A stretch of 64,000 nt of DNA, taken from assembly GCF_017996735.1 (NCBI RefSeq), contig NZ_JAGOGJ010000011.1, forward strand, positions 1 to 64,000, read 5' to 3'. Positions 1-8,631 of this stretch are shown piece by piece (position 1 is the first letter of the stretch; each line of letters begins with the position of its first letter). The notes beneath the pieces are model-generated. The model worked only from the letters and a program-made list of their open reading frames with translations, did not search any database and was not told the origin of the DNA. Made by a program: the position numbers and the translations under genes. This DNA is from Niveispirillum sp. Its GTDB lineage: Bacteria; Pseudomonadota; Alphaproteobacteria; Azospirillales; Azospirillaceae.

Positions 1-106
1 GCCCTGTCCCCTGCGGCGGGCGGCATTGCGGCAGGGGCATTGCGCATGAACGTGTGTTTGTAGCATCAAGGATTCCAACAACCCGACGCTGAGGTCCCGA
101 ACCGCC

Positions 107-1339
107 ATGCCCCCCCGTTCCCGGCCCCCCGGCAACAAAGCCCCCCGTCCTGGTGCCGCCCGGCCCCAGCCTCCGCGCGGGCGCGTCCGGGTCGATGCGG
201 GTGCGGCCAAAAGGGGGCGCGACCGTCTGGTTCGGGCGCGGCGGGCAACCCTGATCTGGCTGTCGCGGCTGGGTAATGGCGGACGCATCGCCCTGGGCCT
301 GCTGGCGCTGCTGCTGGTGGCGGGTGGCATGACGGCGCTGCTGGGTCAGGAGCGTTATCACCCCGTACCCGCCGGTCCCGCCCTGACCCCCATGGAGGAA
401 GAGGCCGACGCCACCGCCCCCGACGAACCGGAAGATGCCGGTGACGAGGACGCGGCGGAAACGGCCGATCTGCCCAGCCGCCCCGGCCCCGCCCCAACGG
501 TGCCGGAGCAGCCCGCAGCGCCGGCACCGGCGCCGGTAGAAGAACCGGTAAAGCCCGCCGTGCCGCCGCAGGTCGCTGCCTTGCCGGCAGCCCCGCCCCG
601 CCCCCTGCCCCCGCTGGTCGCACCACCCGCCGGCACCCCGGCCTGGAAACATTTCGCTCTGCCGACCCCCGCCGCCACGGGCCAGCCGCGCATCGTGATC
701 GTCATCGACGACATGGGCGTGGACCGGCACCGGTCGGACAAGGTGGCATCCCTGCCCGGCCCCCTGACCCTGGCCTGGCTGCCCTATGCCCGCGATCTTC
801 CACAACAGACGGAGAAGGCCCGCACCCATGGGCACGAGTTGATCGTGCATATGCCCATGGAACCAACGGGCAAGGAAGATCCGGGCCCTGGCGCCCTGCT
901 GACCAGGCTGGACGAGGTGGCGCTGCGCCAGCGCCTGACAGCCAATCTGTCGGCCTTTCAGGGCTTTGTGGGCATCAACAACCATATGGGCAGCCGCTTC
1001 ACCGCCGACCGTGCCGGCATGGCGGTGGTCATGGCGGAACTGGGGGCGCGCGGCCTGATGTTCCTGGACAGCCGCACCACCGCCACCACAGCCGCCGGCC
1101 CCCTGTCGGCGCATTACCATGTGCCCATGTTGTCGCGCGACGTGTTCCTGGACCATGTGATGACGGCGCAGGGCGTGGCCGCGTCCCTGGCCAAGGTGGA
1201 ACAGATCGCGCGCAAGAACGGCCTGGCCATCGCCATCGGCCACCCCCACGATGTGACCATCGCCGCCCTGTCCCAATGGCTGCCGACCCTGCAGGCCAAG
1301 GGGTTTCAGTTGGTGCCGCTGACGGCGGCGGTGAAGTAA
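107..1339 (+). CDS. Divergent polysaccharide deacetylase family protein (COG2861/YibQ-like)
   Basis: This 410-residue protein has a very basic N-terminus (about 1-58), one membrane helix at about 61-80 and a Pro/Ala/Glu-rich linker to about residue 190. The C-terminal domain (about 195-410) begins RIVIVIDDMGVD and also contains NNHMGSRFT. These are features of the divergent polysaccharide deacetylase family, which has a NodB-like fold. The layout implies an inner-membrane anchor with the domain in the periplasm. The true substrate of the family is not settled, so a role in the envelope is inference. In many alphaproteobacteria this gene lies between ctpA and rppH; here rppH is absent and the next gene faces it. 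The start is the first in-frame ATG; only a weak GAGG lies about 12 bases upstream. Confidence 0.85.
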   Translation: MPPRSRPPGNKAPRPGAARPQPPRGRVRVDAGAAKRGRDRLVRARRATLIWLSRLGNGGRIALGLLALLLVAGGMTALLGQERYHPVPAGPALTPMEEEADATAPDEPEDAGDEDAAETADLPSRPGPAPTVPEQPAAPAPAPVEEPVKPAVPPQVAALPAAPPRPLPPLVAPPAGTPAWKHFALPTPAATGQPRIVIVIDDMGVDRHRSDKVASLPGPLTLAWLPYARDLPQQTEKARTHGHELIVHMPMEPTGKEDPGPGALLTRLDEVALRQRLTANLSAFQGFVGINNHMGSRFTADRAGMAVVMAELGARGLMFLDSRTTATTAAGPLSAHYHVPMLSRDVFLDHVMTAQGVAASLAKVEQIARKNGLAIAIGHPHDVTIAALSQWLPTLQAKGFQLVPLTAAVK

Positions 1340-1371
1340 AAAACGCCCCGGCCTGTGGCAGGTGCGTTTTT
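1339..1371. terminator. Bidirectional hairpin terminator between convergent genes
   Basis: The arms AAAAACGC (1339-1346) and GCGTTTTT (1364-1371) enclose an inner CCTG/CAGG stem. The hairpin ends in a T-run read in either direction. It begins at the stop codon of the plus-strand deacetylase gene and lies 15 bases from the stop of the minus-strand peptidase, so it can serve both. Confidence 0.65.
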
Positions 1372-1385
1372 CATTGCAGTGGGTT

Positions 1386-3320
1386 TCACTTCCCCAAATG
1401 CGTCTTCAGGAACTTTTCCCAGGCCTGCATGACGATCTTCATATGCTCGGTGACCAGGGGCGCATGGTCCATGCCCTTGATCTCCACATACTCGACCTGC
1501 TTTCCGGCCCGCTCCAGGGCGCGGCGCATATCGCGACCATGGGCGACGGAGGCTTGGTAATCCAGATCGCCATGGACCAGCAGGACCGGCACCTTGATCT
1601 TGTCCGCCTGATGATAGGGGGAGATGGGCTTCAGCGCGTCGGAATTGTCCCCGAAATAAAGGCCGCGCGTGATGTTGCCGAAACCGGACGATTTCACTTC
1701 GTCATAGAGCCGTTCCAGGTTGGCCACGGGGGCCGTGGCGACGGCACATTTGAATAGGTCTGGTGTCTTGACTGCCGCCATCAGTGCCGCGTAACCGCCA
1801 TAGGACCAGCCCAGGATGCACATGCGGTTGGGATCGGCATAGCCCTGGGCCACGGCCCATTTCGCGGCGTCGGTCACATCATCCTGCATCAACCCGCCCC
1901 ACTGCCTCTCACCCGCCTGATTGAAGGCGTAACCATAGCCGGTGGAACCGCGGAAATTGGGCTGCAGCACGCCGTAACCGCGATTGGCCAGGAACTGTGC
2001 CATCACGTCGAAGGTGCCGTCATCGCGCGAGAACGGCCCGCCATGCGGCATGATGATGAAGGGCAGGTTCTTCCCCTCCACCCCCACGGGAAGGACCAGA
2101 TATCCCGGAATGTCGGTGCCGTCGGTGGCCTTGTAGGTCACGGGTTTACGGGGACTGACACTTTCCTGGGGGATACCGGGATAGGTGTCCCCGAATATCG
2201 AGAATTCCTTGGTCCGCCGGTTGAACAGGCGATAGGTGGTGGGCGCCGACAGGGAATAGCTGGCGACCAGCACCAGATTGCCCCCGTCCGCGACATCCAT
2301 CACGATCTCCCGACTGTCGGGCACGGCCTTGTCCAAGGCGTCCTGTAGCTTTTGGACGGCGGGGTCCACCCATTGCCGGCGGGGCAGATCATCCAGCCAG
2401 GCAAAGGCGACCACGGCACCGCGCTGCACGACCGCGCTGCTGACATCAAAGCGCGGATCGCTGGCCACCTTTTCCCCCATCTGGTCGCTGGCCAGATCGT
2501 ATCGATAGATGGCGGAAAGGTCTCCCTCATGCCGGGAAACGACGAAGAGATTCTGGCCGGAGGCATCAAAACCCAGGATGCCGAAGCCACCATCATCCTC
2601 CATCACCTTGTTCTTCATCATCAGTTCGAAATCGCCGCCGGCCACGCGACGCAGGTAGCGGCTTTCCAGCGCGCGGTCGTTATAGGTTTCGGCGATACGG
2701 ATTTCCCCGGTGGGATCGGGGATGAAGGCGATGACGTTTCGAACAGGCCGGCGCACACGCGTAAAACTGCCGGAGATCACGTTCAACTTCACAACACCCG
2801 GCCAGGGCCCGTCCTCGGTGGGATAGGCGGCCAGCACGTTTTCATCATCGATGAATTGCAGAATCGGCGTGTGTTGCAAAAAATAGCCATTGTCGGGTGC
2901 CCGCGACAACAGCACCTTCATGTCCTTCAGATCGCGCGACATGGAGACCGTCCGCGTGAAACGCAGAGGCTTCCGCCCATCCGACGTATTCATCTTTTCC
3001 GTGGTCAGGATGCGGACCAGCAAGCGTTCATTGCTGATCCAGTCGAAACCCACGATCTCGGCATCGGACGGGCCGATAACGGCCGGCTTCTCCCCCGGCG
3101 TCAGTGGCAGCTTGCGCACCACCAGATGCTGACGACCATTGACGGGGGCCAGAAAGGCAACATGGCTGCCATCGGGCGACATATCCACATCCGCCATCAC
3201 CGGCAGATGCGCGAAATTTTCCACCGGCAATTCCGGTGCCGCCTCTGCCAACGCGGAGCCCGCACACAAGCCAGCCAGCAACGCCCCGGCAATCCAGGAC
3301 GCCCTCCACCCCTTACGCAT
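1386..3320 (-). CDS. S9 family peptidase (prolyl oligopeptidase/acylaminoacyl peptidase type)
   Basis: This 644-residue exported serine peptidase has a signal peptide at about 1-25 (ending SALA). A beta-propeller-like N-terminal region (about 35-370) is followed by an alpha/beta-hydrolase domain (about 385-644). The nucleophile elbow GWSYGGY places the catalytic serine at about residue 506. HGDLD gives Asp at about 587, and GMDHAP gives His at about 619, so the triad is complete. Such enzymes cleave short peptides or acylated N-terminal residues; a periplasmic site follows from the signal peptide. It is a single gene, downstream of priA on the same strand with 90 bases between them, and converges on the deacetylase gene. 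Confidence 0.9.
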   Translation of the reverse strand: MRKGWRASWIAGALLAGLCAGSALAEAAPELPVENFAHLPVMADVDMSPDGSHVAFLAPVNGRQHLVVRKLPLTPGEKPAVIGPSDAEIVGFDWISNERLLVRILTTEKMNTSDGRKPLRFTRTVSMSRDLKDMKVLLSRAPDNGYFLQHTPILQFIDDENVLAAYPTEDGPWPGVVKLNVISGSFTRVRRPVRNVIAFIPDPTGEIRIAETYNDRALESRYLRRVAGGDFELMMKNKVMEDDGGFGILGFDASGQNLFVVSRHEGDLSAIYRYDLASDQMGEKVASDPRFDVSSAVVQRGAVVAFAWLDDLPRRQWVDPAVQKLQDALDKAVPDSREIVMDVADGGNLVLVASYSLSAPTTYRLFNRRTKEFSIFGDTYPGIPQESVSPRKPVTYKATDGTDIPGYLVLPVGVEGKNLPFIIMPHGGPFSRDDGTFDVMAQFLANRGYGVLQPNFRGSTGYGYAFNQAGERQWGGLMQDDVTDAAKWAVAQGYADPNRMCILGWSYGGYAALMAAVKTPDLFKCAVATAPVANLERLYDEVKSSGFGNITRGLYFGDNSDALKPISPYHQADKIKVPVLLVHGDLDYQASVAHGRDMRRALERAGKQVEYVEIKGMDHAPLVTEHMKIVMQAWEKFLKTHLGK

Positions 3321-3410
3321 TCCGGCTCCCCATCATCATGGCGTTCCCCCGCCCCTCTGATTGTAGCCTAGAAGATTGCCACCCGTCCGGCAAAGGATAA
3401 CCCACACGTA

Positions 3411-5633
3411 CTAGAGGAAGCTATAGGGGTCGATATCAACCTGAATACGCACGGATGACGGCACCTGAACCCGCATCAGCCATTCATGCAGTACAGGTTG
3501 CAATGCCACGGTTTTCGGCCCCTTCAGCAGCAACCTGCGGCGGTAACGGCCGCGCAGGACCGCCAGAGGCGCGGGCGCAGGCCCCAGAATCGTCAGGTCT
3601 TCACGCTCACGCGGGGCGGTCCGGCCCAGGGCGGCGGCGGCGGCATCCACGGCCGCCTCATCCTCCCCGGACACGATCAGCGCCGCCATGCGGCCAAAGG
3701 GCGGCATTTCCAGGGGCCGGCGCTGTTCGGCCTCGATCGCCAGGAACGTATCCCGGTCATGGGTAAGCAGGGCCTGCATCACCGGATTCTCCGGCATATA
3801 GGTTTGCAGCATGACGCGGCCCGGCCGTTCCTCCCGCCCCGCGCGGCCCGCCACCTGATGCAGAAGCTGGAACGTCCGCTCCGACGCACGCGGATCGCCG
3901 CCGGCCAGGCCCAGATCGGCATCCACCACGCCCACCAGGGTCAGCATAGGGAAATGGTGGCCCTTGGCCATGACCTGCGTACCGATCAGCAGATCGACGG
4001 CCCCGTCCTTCACCTGTTCGATCACGGTGCGCAGCGCCTGCGGCCCGGTCAGGGTGTCGGATGTCATCATGGCCACCCGCGCATCGGGGAACAGGGTCGC
4101 CACCTCCTCCGCCACGCGCTCCACACCGGGGCCGCAGGCGACGAAGCTGCCCTCCGCCTCGCATTCCGGACAGGCATCGGGGCTTTTCGCCTGATACCCG
4201 CAATGATGACATTGCAGCCGCCGCGTCAGCCGGTGTTCCACCAGCCAGGCGGTGCAGTTGGGGCATTGCAGCCGGTGGCCGCAACCGCGGCAGAGCGTCA
4301 GCGGGGCATAGCCGCGCCGGTTCAGGAACAGCATGCCTTGTTCGCCGGCCAGCATGGTCTGGGACAGCGCCTCACGCAGCACGGGCGACAGCCATTGCCG
4401 GGCAGGCGGGGCCTGATCCTTGCGCCGCATGTCAATCAGGGTGACATCGGGCATGCTGGCGCCACCATGGCGCGACGGCAGGTCGATGCGGCTGTACCGC
4501 CCCGTCTCGGCATTCACCAGCGTTTCCAGCGACGGGGTGGCGGATGCCAGCACGATGGGGAACCGGCCCAGATGGGCGCGCGCAACCGCCATGTCGCGGG
4601 CATGGTAGATGACGCCATCTTCCTGCTTGAAGGCGGCCTCATGCTCCTCATCCACCACGATCAGGCCCAGGTCGGGATAGGGCAGGAACAGGGCCGAGCG
4701 CGCGCCCACCACCACCCGCGCCTCTCCCCTGGCCACCGCCCGCCAGGTGTGGCGGCGCAGCGGCGGGGCCATTTCGGAATGCCATTCGGCGGGCCTGACC
4801 CCGAAACGCTGTGCGAACCGGTCCAGCCATTGCGCCGACAGGGCGATCTCCGGCAGCAGGACCAGTGCCTGTTTGCCGGCGCGCAGGGCCGCGGCCACCG
4901 CCTCGAAATAGACCTCCGTCTTGCCCGATCCGGTAACCCCGTCCAGCAGCGTCACGGAATAGGTGGCGGCCGCCACCTTCGCCGCCAGATCATCCGCCGC
5001 CAGACGCTGCGCGCCCGACAAGGTCTTGGGGCTGGCATCCGGGTCGGGCCGGGGAAAGCGCGGCAGGGCCAGCATGGGCACCGTGGTCAGCACACCCGCC
5101 TCCGCCAGCCCGCGCACCACGCCCGTACCGCACCCGGCCTCTGCCGCGATGTCGGCGGCCAGGCGCGGCGGCCCGTCGGACAGGATTTCCAGGATGCGCT
5201 TGCGAGCTGGCGTCAGGCGCAGGTCTTCCGGCACCTCCCCCTCGGCCCGCATATAGGCGGTCAGGGCGCGCGGATCCTCCAGCGCGGCGGATACGGAAAC
5301 GGCCATGCGCAGAACGGCGCCCACTGGCGACATCGTATAGGCGGCGACCCATTCGACGAAGCGGCGGGTGATATCGGGCATGGGCGGCAGATCAATGGCG
5401 CGGATGACGGGACGCAGCTTGCGCTCCTCCACCCGCTCCACCTGCCCTTCCCCGTCGCCCCAGACCACACCGAACAGCCGGCGCGGACCCAGCGGCACCT
5501 CCACATAGGAACCGGGCAGCAGCACCATGTCGCCGGGGACACGATAATCATAGGGTTCCGGCAGCGGCAGCGGCAGTTGCACGCGCACACGGGCCGGGGG
5601 CGCCGTCACGCCGGAAAGCAGATCACCGGTCAA
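3411..5633 (-). CDS. priA: Primosomal protein N' (replication restart helicase PriA)
   Basis: The 740-residue superfamily 2 helicase reloads the replisome at stalled forks. The N-terminal DNA 3'-end-binding domain covers about 15-110. The helicase core has Walker A GVTGSGKTE (about 235-243) and a DEEH box. The zinc-binding cysteines CRGCG, CPNC, CHHCG and CPEC lie at about 447-490, inserted between the helicase lobes as usual for PriA. The start shown is a TTG overlapping the stop of the upstream toxin gene (AATTGACC), which suggests translational coupling. A GTG at 5609 is an alternative start that would still retain the whole DNA-binding domain. It is the last gene of a ParD/ParE/PriA run. 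Confidence 0.93.
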   Translation of the reverse strand: MTGDLLSGVTAPPARVRVQLPLPLPEPYDYRVPGDMVLLPGSYVEVPLGPRRLFGVVWGDGEGQVERVEERKLRPVIRAIDLPPMPDITRRFVEWVAAYTMSPVGAVLRMAVSVSAALEDPRALTAYMRAEGEVPEDLRLTPARKRILEILSDGPPRLAADIAAEAGCGTGVVRGLAEAGVLTTVPMLALPRFPRPDPDASPKTLSGAQRLAADDLAAKVAAATYSVTLLDGVTGSGKTEVYFEAVAAALRAGKQALVLLPEIALSAQWLDRFAQRFGVRPAEWHSEMAPPLRRHTWRAVARGEARVVVGARSALFLPYPDLGLIVVDEEHEAAFKQEDGVIYHARDMAVARAHLGRFPIVLASATPSLETLVNAETGRYSRIDLPSRHGGASMPDVTLIDMRRKDQAPPARQWLSPVLREALSQTMLAGEQGMLFLNRRGYAPLTLCRGCGHRLQCPNCTAWLVEHRLTRRLQCHHCGYQAKSPDACPECEAEGSFVACGPGVERVAEEVATLFPDARVAMMTSDTLTGPQALRTVIEQVKDGAVDLLIGTQVMAKGHHFPMLTLVGVVDADLGLAGGDPRASERTFQLLHQVAGRAGREERPGRVMLQTYMPENPVMQALLTHDRDTFLAIEAEQRRPLEMPPFGRMAALIVSGEDEAAVDAAAAALGRTAPREREDLTILGPAPAPLAVLRGRYRRRLLLKGPKTVALQPVLHEWLMRVQVPSSVRIQVDIDPYSFL

Positions 5634-5986
5634 TTGTCGTTATCCATATGACGGCGCGGGTCCATGCGGTCATGCAGGATGCGGAGGATATCGATCATAC
5701 CCGGACCGGCAACGCGGTAGAACAGGGCATGCCGCGGCCGCTGCACCCGCCCTTCCGCGACCACGCCCCTGGGGCAATGGCGTAGATGGAATTCCATATA
5801 GCCCTCTCCAAGATCGGGGCACGCCATGGCGCCTTGCCGGCCCGGCTGCTCGGCCACCAACCTGAAAACCGCCTCCAGCAATGCACGGTAGCGTCGCCGG
5901 GCCAGGGTGCCGAAGGTGACTTCGCTATGAATCAGAATCTCCGCCGCATCGGCGCGGGCGGCGGGTGCAAGACGGTAACGGCCCAT
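5630..5986 (-). CDS. Type II toxin of the RelE/ParE family
   Basis: This 118-residue basic protein has the ParE-like pattern: an N-terminal helix rich in Ala, Arg and Asp (YRLAPAARADAAEI), a central GEGYMEFHLRH strand region, and the C-terminal ending HALFYRV...IDILRILHDRMD. ParE-type toxins poison DNA gyrase, whereas RelE types cut mRNA; the sequence favours ParE. The antitoxin gene ends 5 bases upstream, the standard arrangement. The toxin's stop codon overlaps the priA start, which is unusual for a mobile toxin-antitoxin pair and suggests long residence here. Confidence 0.85.
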   Translation of the reverse strand: MGRYRLAPAARADAAEILIHSEVTFGTLARRRYRALLEAVFRLVAEQPGRQGAMACPDLGEGYMEFHLRHCPRGVVAEGRVQRPRHALFYRVAGPGMIDILRILHDRMDPRRHMDNDN

Positions 5987-5991
5987 CGGCT

Positions 5992-6285
5992 TTACCGCGC
6001 CGGTTCGGCCACGCGGCGTTCAACTTCCTCTTCGATCTCATCGAACAGGGTGGAGAGCCCCTCGTCGTCAATCTCCAGGAAATGGCCATTGTCGATCTGC
6101 GACGCCCCCAGGTTCACCGCCGCACGCAGCGCCTCCAGCCTCGCCTTCTCCGCCGTCTCGCGCTTTTCGATCAGACGGATGCCCTCGCGCAGCACCTCGC
6201 TGGCATTCTGGTAGCGGCCGGAACGCACCAGTTCCTCGATCACCTTCTCGTGATGGTCGGTCAGGACGACGTTGCGCGTGGGCAT
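5992..6285 (-). CDS. Type II antitoxin of the ParD family
   Basis: The 97-residue product begins MPTRNVVLTDHHEKVIEEL, followed by GRYQNASEVLREGIRLIE. This is the ribbon-helix-helix DNA-binding domain typical of ParD/CC2985-type antitoxins. The C-terminal half is acidic and would wrap the toxin. The start chosen is the internal ATG at 6285, because the ribbon-helix-helix begins there; an upstream in-frame ATG at 6318 would add 11 residues of no recognisable value. It would autoregulate the operon through its N-terminal domain (family knowledge). Confidence 0.85.
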   Translation of the reverse strand: MPTRNVVLTDHHEKVIEELVRSGRYQNASEVLREGIRLIEKRETAEKARLEALRAAVNLGASQIDNGHFLEIDDEGLSTLFDEIEEEVERRVAEPAR

Positions 6286-6343
6286 GGGGCACCTCTGGTT
6301 GGGTCCCCATGTTCCCACAATTGGCAGATCATGCCAATGACGC

Positions 6344-7594
6344 TCATCCCCGCCGCATCAGCAGCCGGTCGGATGCCAGCCCCGCCAGGGCGCAGCCGCA
6401 CAGGACGGCGCACATGGGCAACGGCGAACCGCCCTGCGACAGGGCACCGACAATGCCGCCGGCCACGGCCCCGATGCAGAGCTGCAGCGCGCCTGACAGG
6501 GACGATGCCGTGCCCGCCATATGCGGAAAGGCGGCCAGCGATCCGGCCATGCCGTTGGCCCCCACCAGACCCAGCGCGCCCAGATACAGGAACAGCGGCA
6601 CGGCCACGCCGACGATGCCGCCAATGCCCAGCCCGCCCGTGACGATCAGGACCGCGCCGATCCCCGCCGTAGCCAGGATGCCCCAGCCCATCATCCGATC
6701 CACGCCGAAACGCAGGACCAGCCGGCTGTTGATGATGTTGGAGATCATCAGGGCAATGACATTCACCCCGAACAGAAAACCGAAATGGTCCGGCGACACG
6801 CCGAAATGTTCGATATAGACAAACGGCGTGCCGGAAATATAGGCAAACATGCCGGCAAACACGAAACCGGAGGACAGGGCATATCCCATGAAACGCCGGT
6901 CCAGCAGCAGAAGCGCATAGTTGGACAGCAGCCCGCCCGCATGGTTGGCCGCCACCCGCCCCGTTTCCTTCACGGTCAGCAGGCCCAGCCCGGCCAGCAG
7001 GCCAAAACCGCACAGGCACCAGAAGATGCCGCGCCAGCCCAGATGGATCAGGACCTGCCCGCCCGCCAGCGGGGCCAGCATGGGGGCCACGCCCATGACC
7101 AGCATCATCAGCGACATGACCGATGCGCCCCGGTCGCGGTCGAACGCGTCGCGCACCATGGCGCGCGCAATGACGGGGGCTGCGCAGGCCCCCACCCCGT
7201 TCAGGAACCGCCACGCCGTCAGCGACCAGATGTCGGGCGCCAGCGCGCAACCGACCGATGACGTTACGAACAGGACGATGCCAAGCGCGATCGGCCGCTT
7301 GCGCCCATACCGGTCGCCCAGCGGCCCCCACAGCAATTGCCCGGCGCCGTAGCCGATCAGGAAAACCGACAGGGTCATCTGCACCTGCGCCTGATCGGCG
7401 CCCAGGTCGGCGGCGATGGCAGGCAGGGCCGGCAGATACATGTCGATGGCCATGGGCCCGAACATGGTCAGGAAACCCATGACAATGACGAACCATGCGA
7501 AGCTGGTGCCGGGCGGCAGGCCACCGGGTCCGGCGACGGACTGGCCGCCCGCCGTCTGTTCCGTGAGAATGTTCCCGATATCAACACTGCGCAT
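6344..7594 (-). CDS. Multidrug efflux MFS transporter, Bcr/CflA family
   Basis: The 416-residue protein has twelve predicted membrane segments. It carries DMYLPALP in the first helix (51-58), characteristic of Bcr/CflA drug:H+ antiporters, and MFS motif A GPLGDRYGRKRP at 90-101 in the first cytoplasmic loop. The likely role is proton-driven export of drugs or amphipathic metabolites across the inner membrane. It lies about 120 bases downstream of the ArsR/SRPBCC pair on the same strand. Its own upstream region holds a palindrome centred on TTAATTAA that resembles the one at the arsR promoter, so co-regulation is plausible. Confidence 0.9.
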   Translation of the reverse strand: MRSVDIGNILTEQTAGGQSVAGPGGLPPGTSFAWFVIVMGFLTMFGPMAIDMYLPALPAIAADLGADQAQVQMTLSVFLIGYGAGQLLWGPLGDRYGRKRPIALGIVLFVTSSVGCALAPDIWSLTAWRFLNGVGACAAPVIARAMVRDAFDRDRGASVMSLMMLVMGVAPMLAPLAGGQVLIHLGWRGIFWCLCGFGLLAGLGLLTVKETGRVAANHAGGLLSNYALLLLDRRFMGYALSSGFVFAGMFAYISGTPFVYIEHFGVSPDHFGFLFGVNVIALMISNIINSRLVLRFGVDRMMGWGILATAGIGAVLIVTGGLGIGGIVGVAVPLFLYLGALGLVGANGMAGSLAAFPHMAGTASSLSGALQLCIGAVAGGIVGALSQGGSPLPMCAVLCGCALAGLASDRLLMRRG

Positions 7595-7619
7595 GTCGGA
7601 TTGCCTTGCACCTGAACCC

Positions 7620-7657
7620 GGCTGGTACCGGGTAGTGCATTAATTAAAGCACCAGCC
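7620..7657. promoter_or_regulatory. Palindromic operator candidate upstream of the MFS gene
   Basis: GTGC (7635-7638) and GCAC (7649-7652) flank ATTAATTAAA, forming an 18-base near-palindrome centred on TTAATTAA (7640-7647). Outside it, GGCTGGT (7620-7626) and ACCAGCC (7651-7657) are also complementary. The left half reads GGTAGTGCA-TTAATTAA; the arsR promoter palindrome has GGTATTGAC-TTAATTAA. The site lies 41-58 bases upstream of the MFS start codon. Confidence 0.45.
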
Positions 7658-7712
7658 ATGCCGCAGCGCACCCAGCCTGTCCCGATGGCAGAGGTCCGCT
7701 CACCGCATGGCC

Positions 7713-8252
7713 TCAGCCGGCAAGCATACGATCATAATCAGCCTCCAGCGCCGTATGCCGGGTCCAGAAGCCGGGGGCCGGCGTGCCCGACAGGTCGGCC
7801 GCCAATATGTCGAGATGCGTGTGCCAGCCGCCGGCCACGCTGATCATCATGTCATGGCCATCCAGGCGCCTATGGGTCAGCACCAGACGGACCTTATCCG
7901 ACACCGGGGTCAGTTCGATGGTGACCAGCGACGGCGCGCCCGTTTCCTCCGCCCAGGTGAAGGACAGAAGCCGGCCCGGTTCCCAGGCCTGGATCACGCC
8001 GCTGGTCGCCACGCCATCCTGGCAATTGTCGCGATATTTGGCGGGAATATCCGTATCGCCGGGCCCCAGTTTCGTATTGTGGAATTCCAGGCGGAAGGAC
8101 GTGCCCACCCGTCCCTGCATGGCGCCGAAGGCCAGCCAGCGGCCACGCTTGTCGCTGTCGGTCAGGAAGGACCAGACCCGCTCCACCGGTCCCGGCAACA
8201 ACCGGTCGAACCGCACGGCACCCGCTTCCGTCACCACGCCGAAATCACTCAT
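7713..8252 (-). CDS. SRPBCC / AHSA1-type domain protein
   Basis: The 179-residue protein begins MMSDFGVV or MSDFGVV and belongs to the START-like SRPBCC family. Evidence is the segment FDRLLPGPVERVWSFLTD near the N-terminus, the central FRLEFHN and the ending GGWHTHLDIL. These proteins form a hydrophobic pocket; the ligand is unknown. The start overlaps the end of the arsR gene by 8 bases (GATGATGAGTGA), so the two are translationally coupled. ArsR/SRPBCC pairs are common in proteobacteria, and the regulator probably controls the pair. Confidence 0.87.
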   Translation of the reverse strand: MSDFGVVTEAGAVRFDRLLPGPVERVWSFLTDSDKRGRWLAFGAMQGRVGTSFRLEFHNTKLGPGDTDIPAKYRDNCQDGVATSGVIQAWEPGRLLSFTWAEETGAPSLVTIELTPVSDKVRLVLTHRRLDGHDMMISVAGGWHTHLDILAADLSGTPAPGFWTRHTALEADYDRMLAG

Positions 8253-8568
8253 CATCCTCCCCCTCCAGCAGGGCCTGTTCCAGCGCATCCAGCCGCGAGG
8301 CCCAGAAACCGCGCACCCGCGCGATCCAGGCGTCCATGGCATCCAGACCGGCAGGGTCCAGGCTGTAGATGCGGCGTTGTCCATCCACCTTCACCCGCAC
8401 CAGACCGGCTTCACGCAGCACCTTCAGATGCTGGGAAACGGCGGGCGCGCTGATGGCGCCCGCCTGCTGCAGGCGGGTAACGATGTCCCCGGCGCCATGG
8501 GGCTGCTGCCCCAGCATTTCCAGGATCGAACGCCGCGTCGGGTCGGCAAGGGCGGTGAAGCTGTCCAT
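8245..8568 (-). CDS. ArsR/SmtB-family winged-helix transcriptional regulator
   Basis: The 107-residue regulator has ALADPTRRSILEML in the first helices, the recognition segment APAVSQHLKVLREAGLV, and the wing KVDGQRRIYSL. There is no cysteine anywhere, so it is not a classical metal sensor; it resembles the regulators paired with SRPBCC proteins. Its ATG is the outer edge of a 58-base palindrome that also contains its likely promoter, which predicts strong autorepression. It is the first gene of a coupled pair with the SRPBCC gene. Confidence 0.9.
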   Translation of the reverse strand: MDSFTALADPTRRSILEMLGQQPHGAGDIVTRLQQAGAISAPAVSQHLKVLREAGLVRVKVDGQRRIYSLDPAGLDAMDAWIARVRGFWASRLDALEQALLEGEDDE

Positions 8569-8623
8569 AGGAAGATATTTCAGTATTTACTTAATTAAGT
8601 CAATACCGAAATATCTTCCTATG
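8566..8623. promoter_or_regulatory. 58-base palindrome covering the arsR promoter and start codon
   Basis: The outer 16 bases CATAGGAAGATATTTC (8566-8581) are perfectly complementary to 8608-8623. Across the 29-base half-sites only two positions mismatch. The centre is TTAATTAA (8591-8598). On the minus strand it contains a -35-like TTGACT (8598-8603), a 17-base spacer and a weak -10-like AAATAT (8575-8580). Transcription from this promoter would start at about the ATG itself, so the message may be leaderless. The palindrome is a strong candidate operator for the ArsR protein encoded beside it. Confidence 0.6.
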
Positions 8624-8631
8624 AAGAAGCC

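Noticed and set aside
1..63. Possible tail of an upstream gene ending at the TAG at 61-63
   Set aside because: Only 20 codons are visible and they match no family I know. A ctpA-like neighbour would be expected there, but the sequence does not show it.
3486..5651. A 721-codon plus-strand open frame opposite priA
   Set aside because: His/Gln/Arg-rich shadow of PriA with no support.
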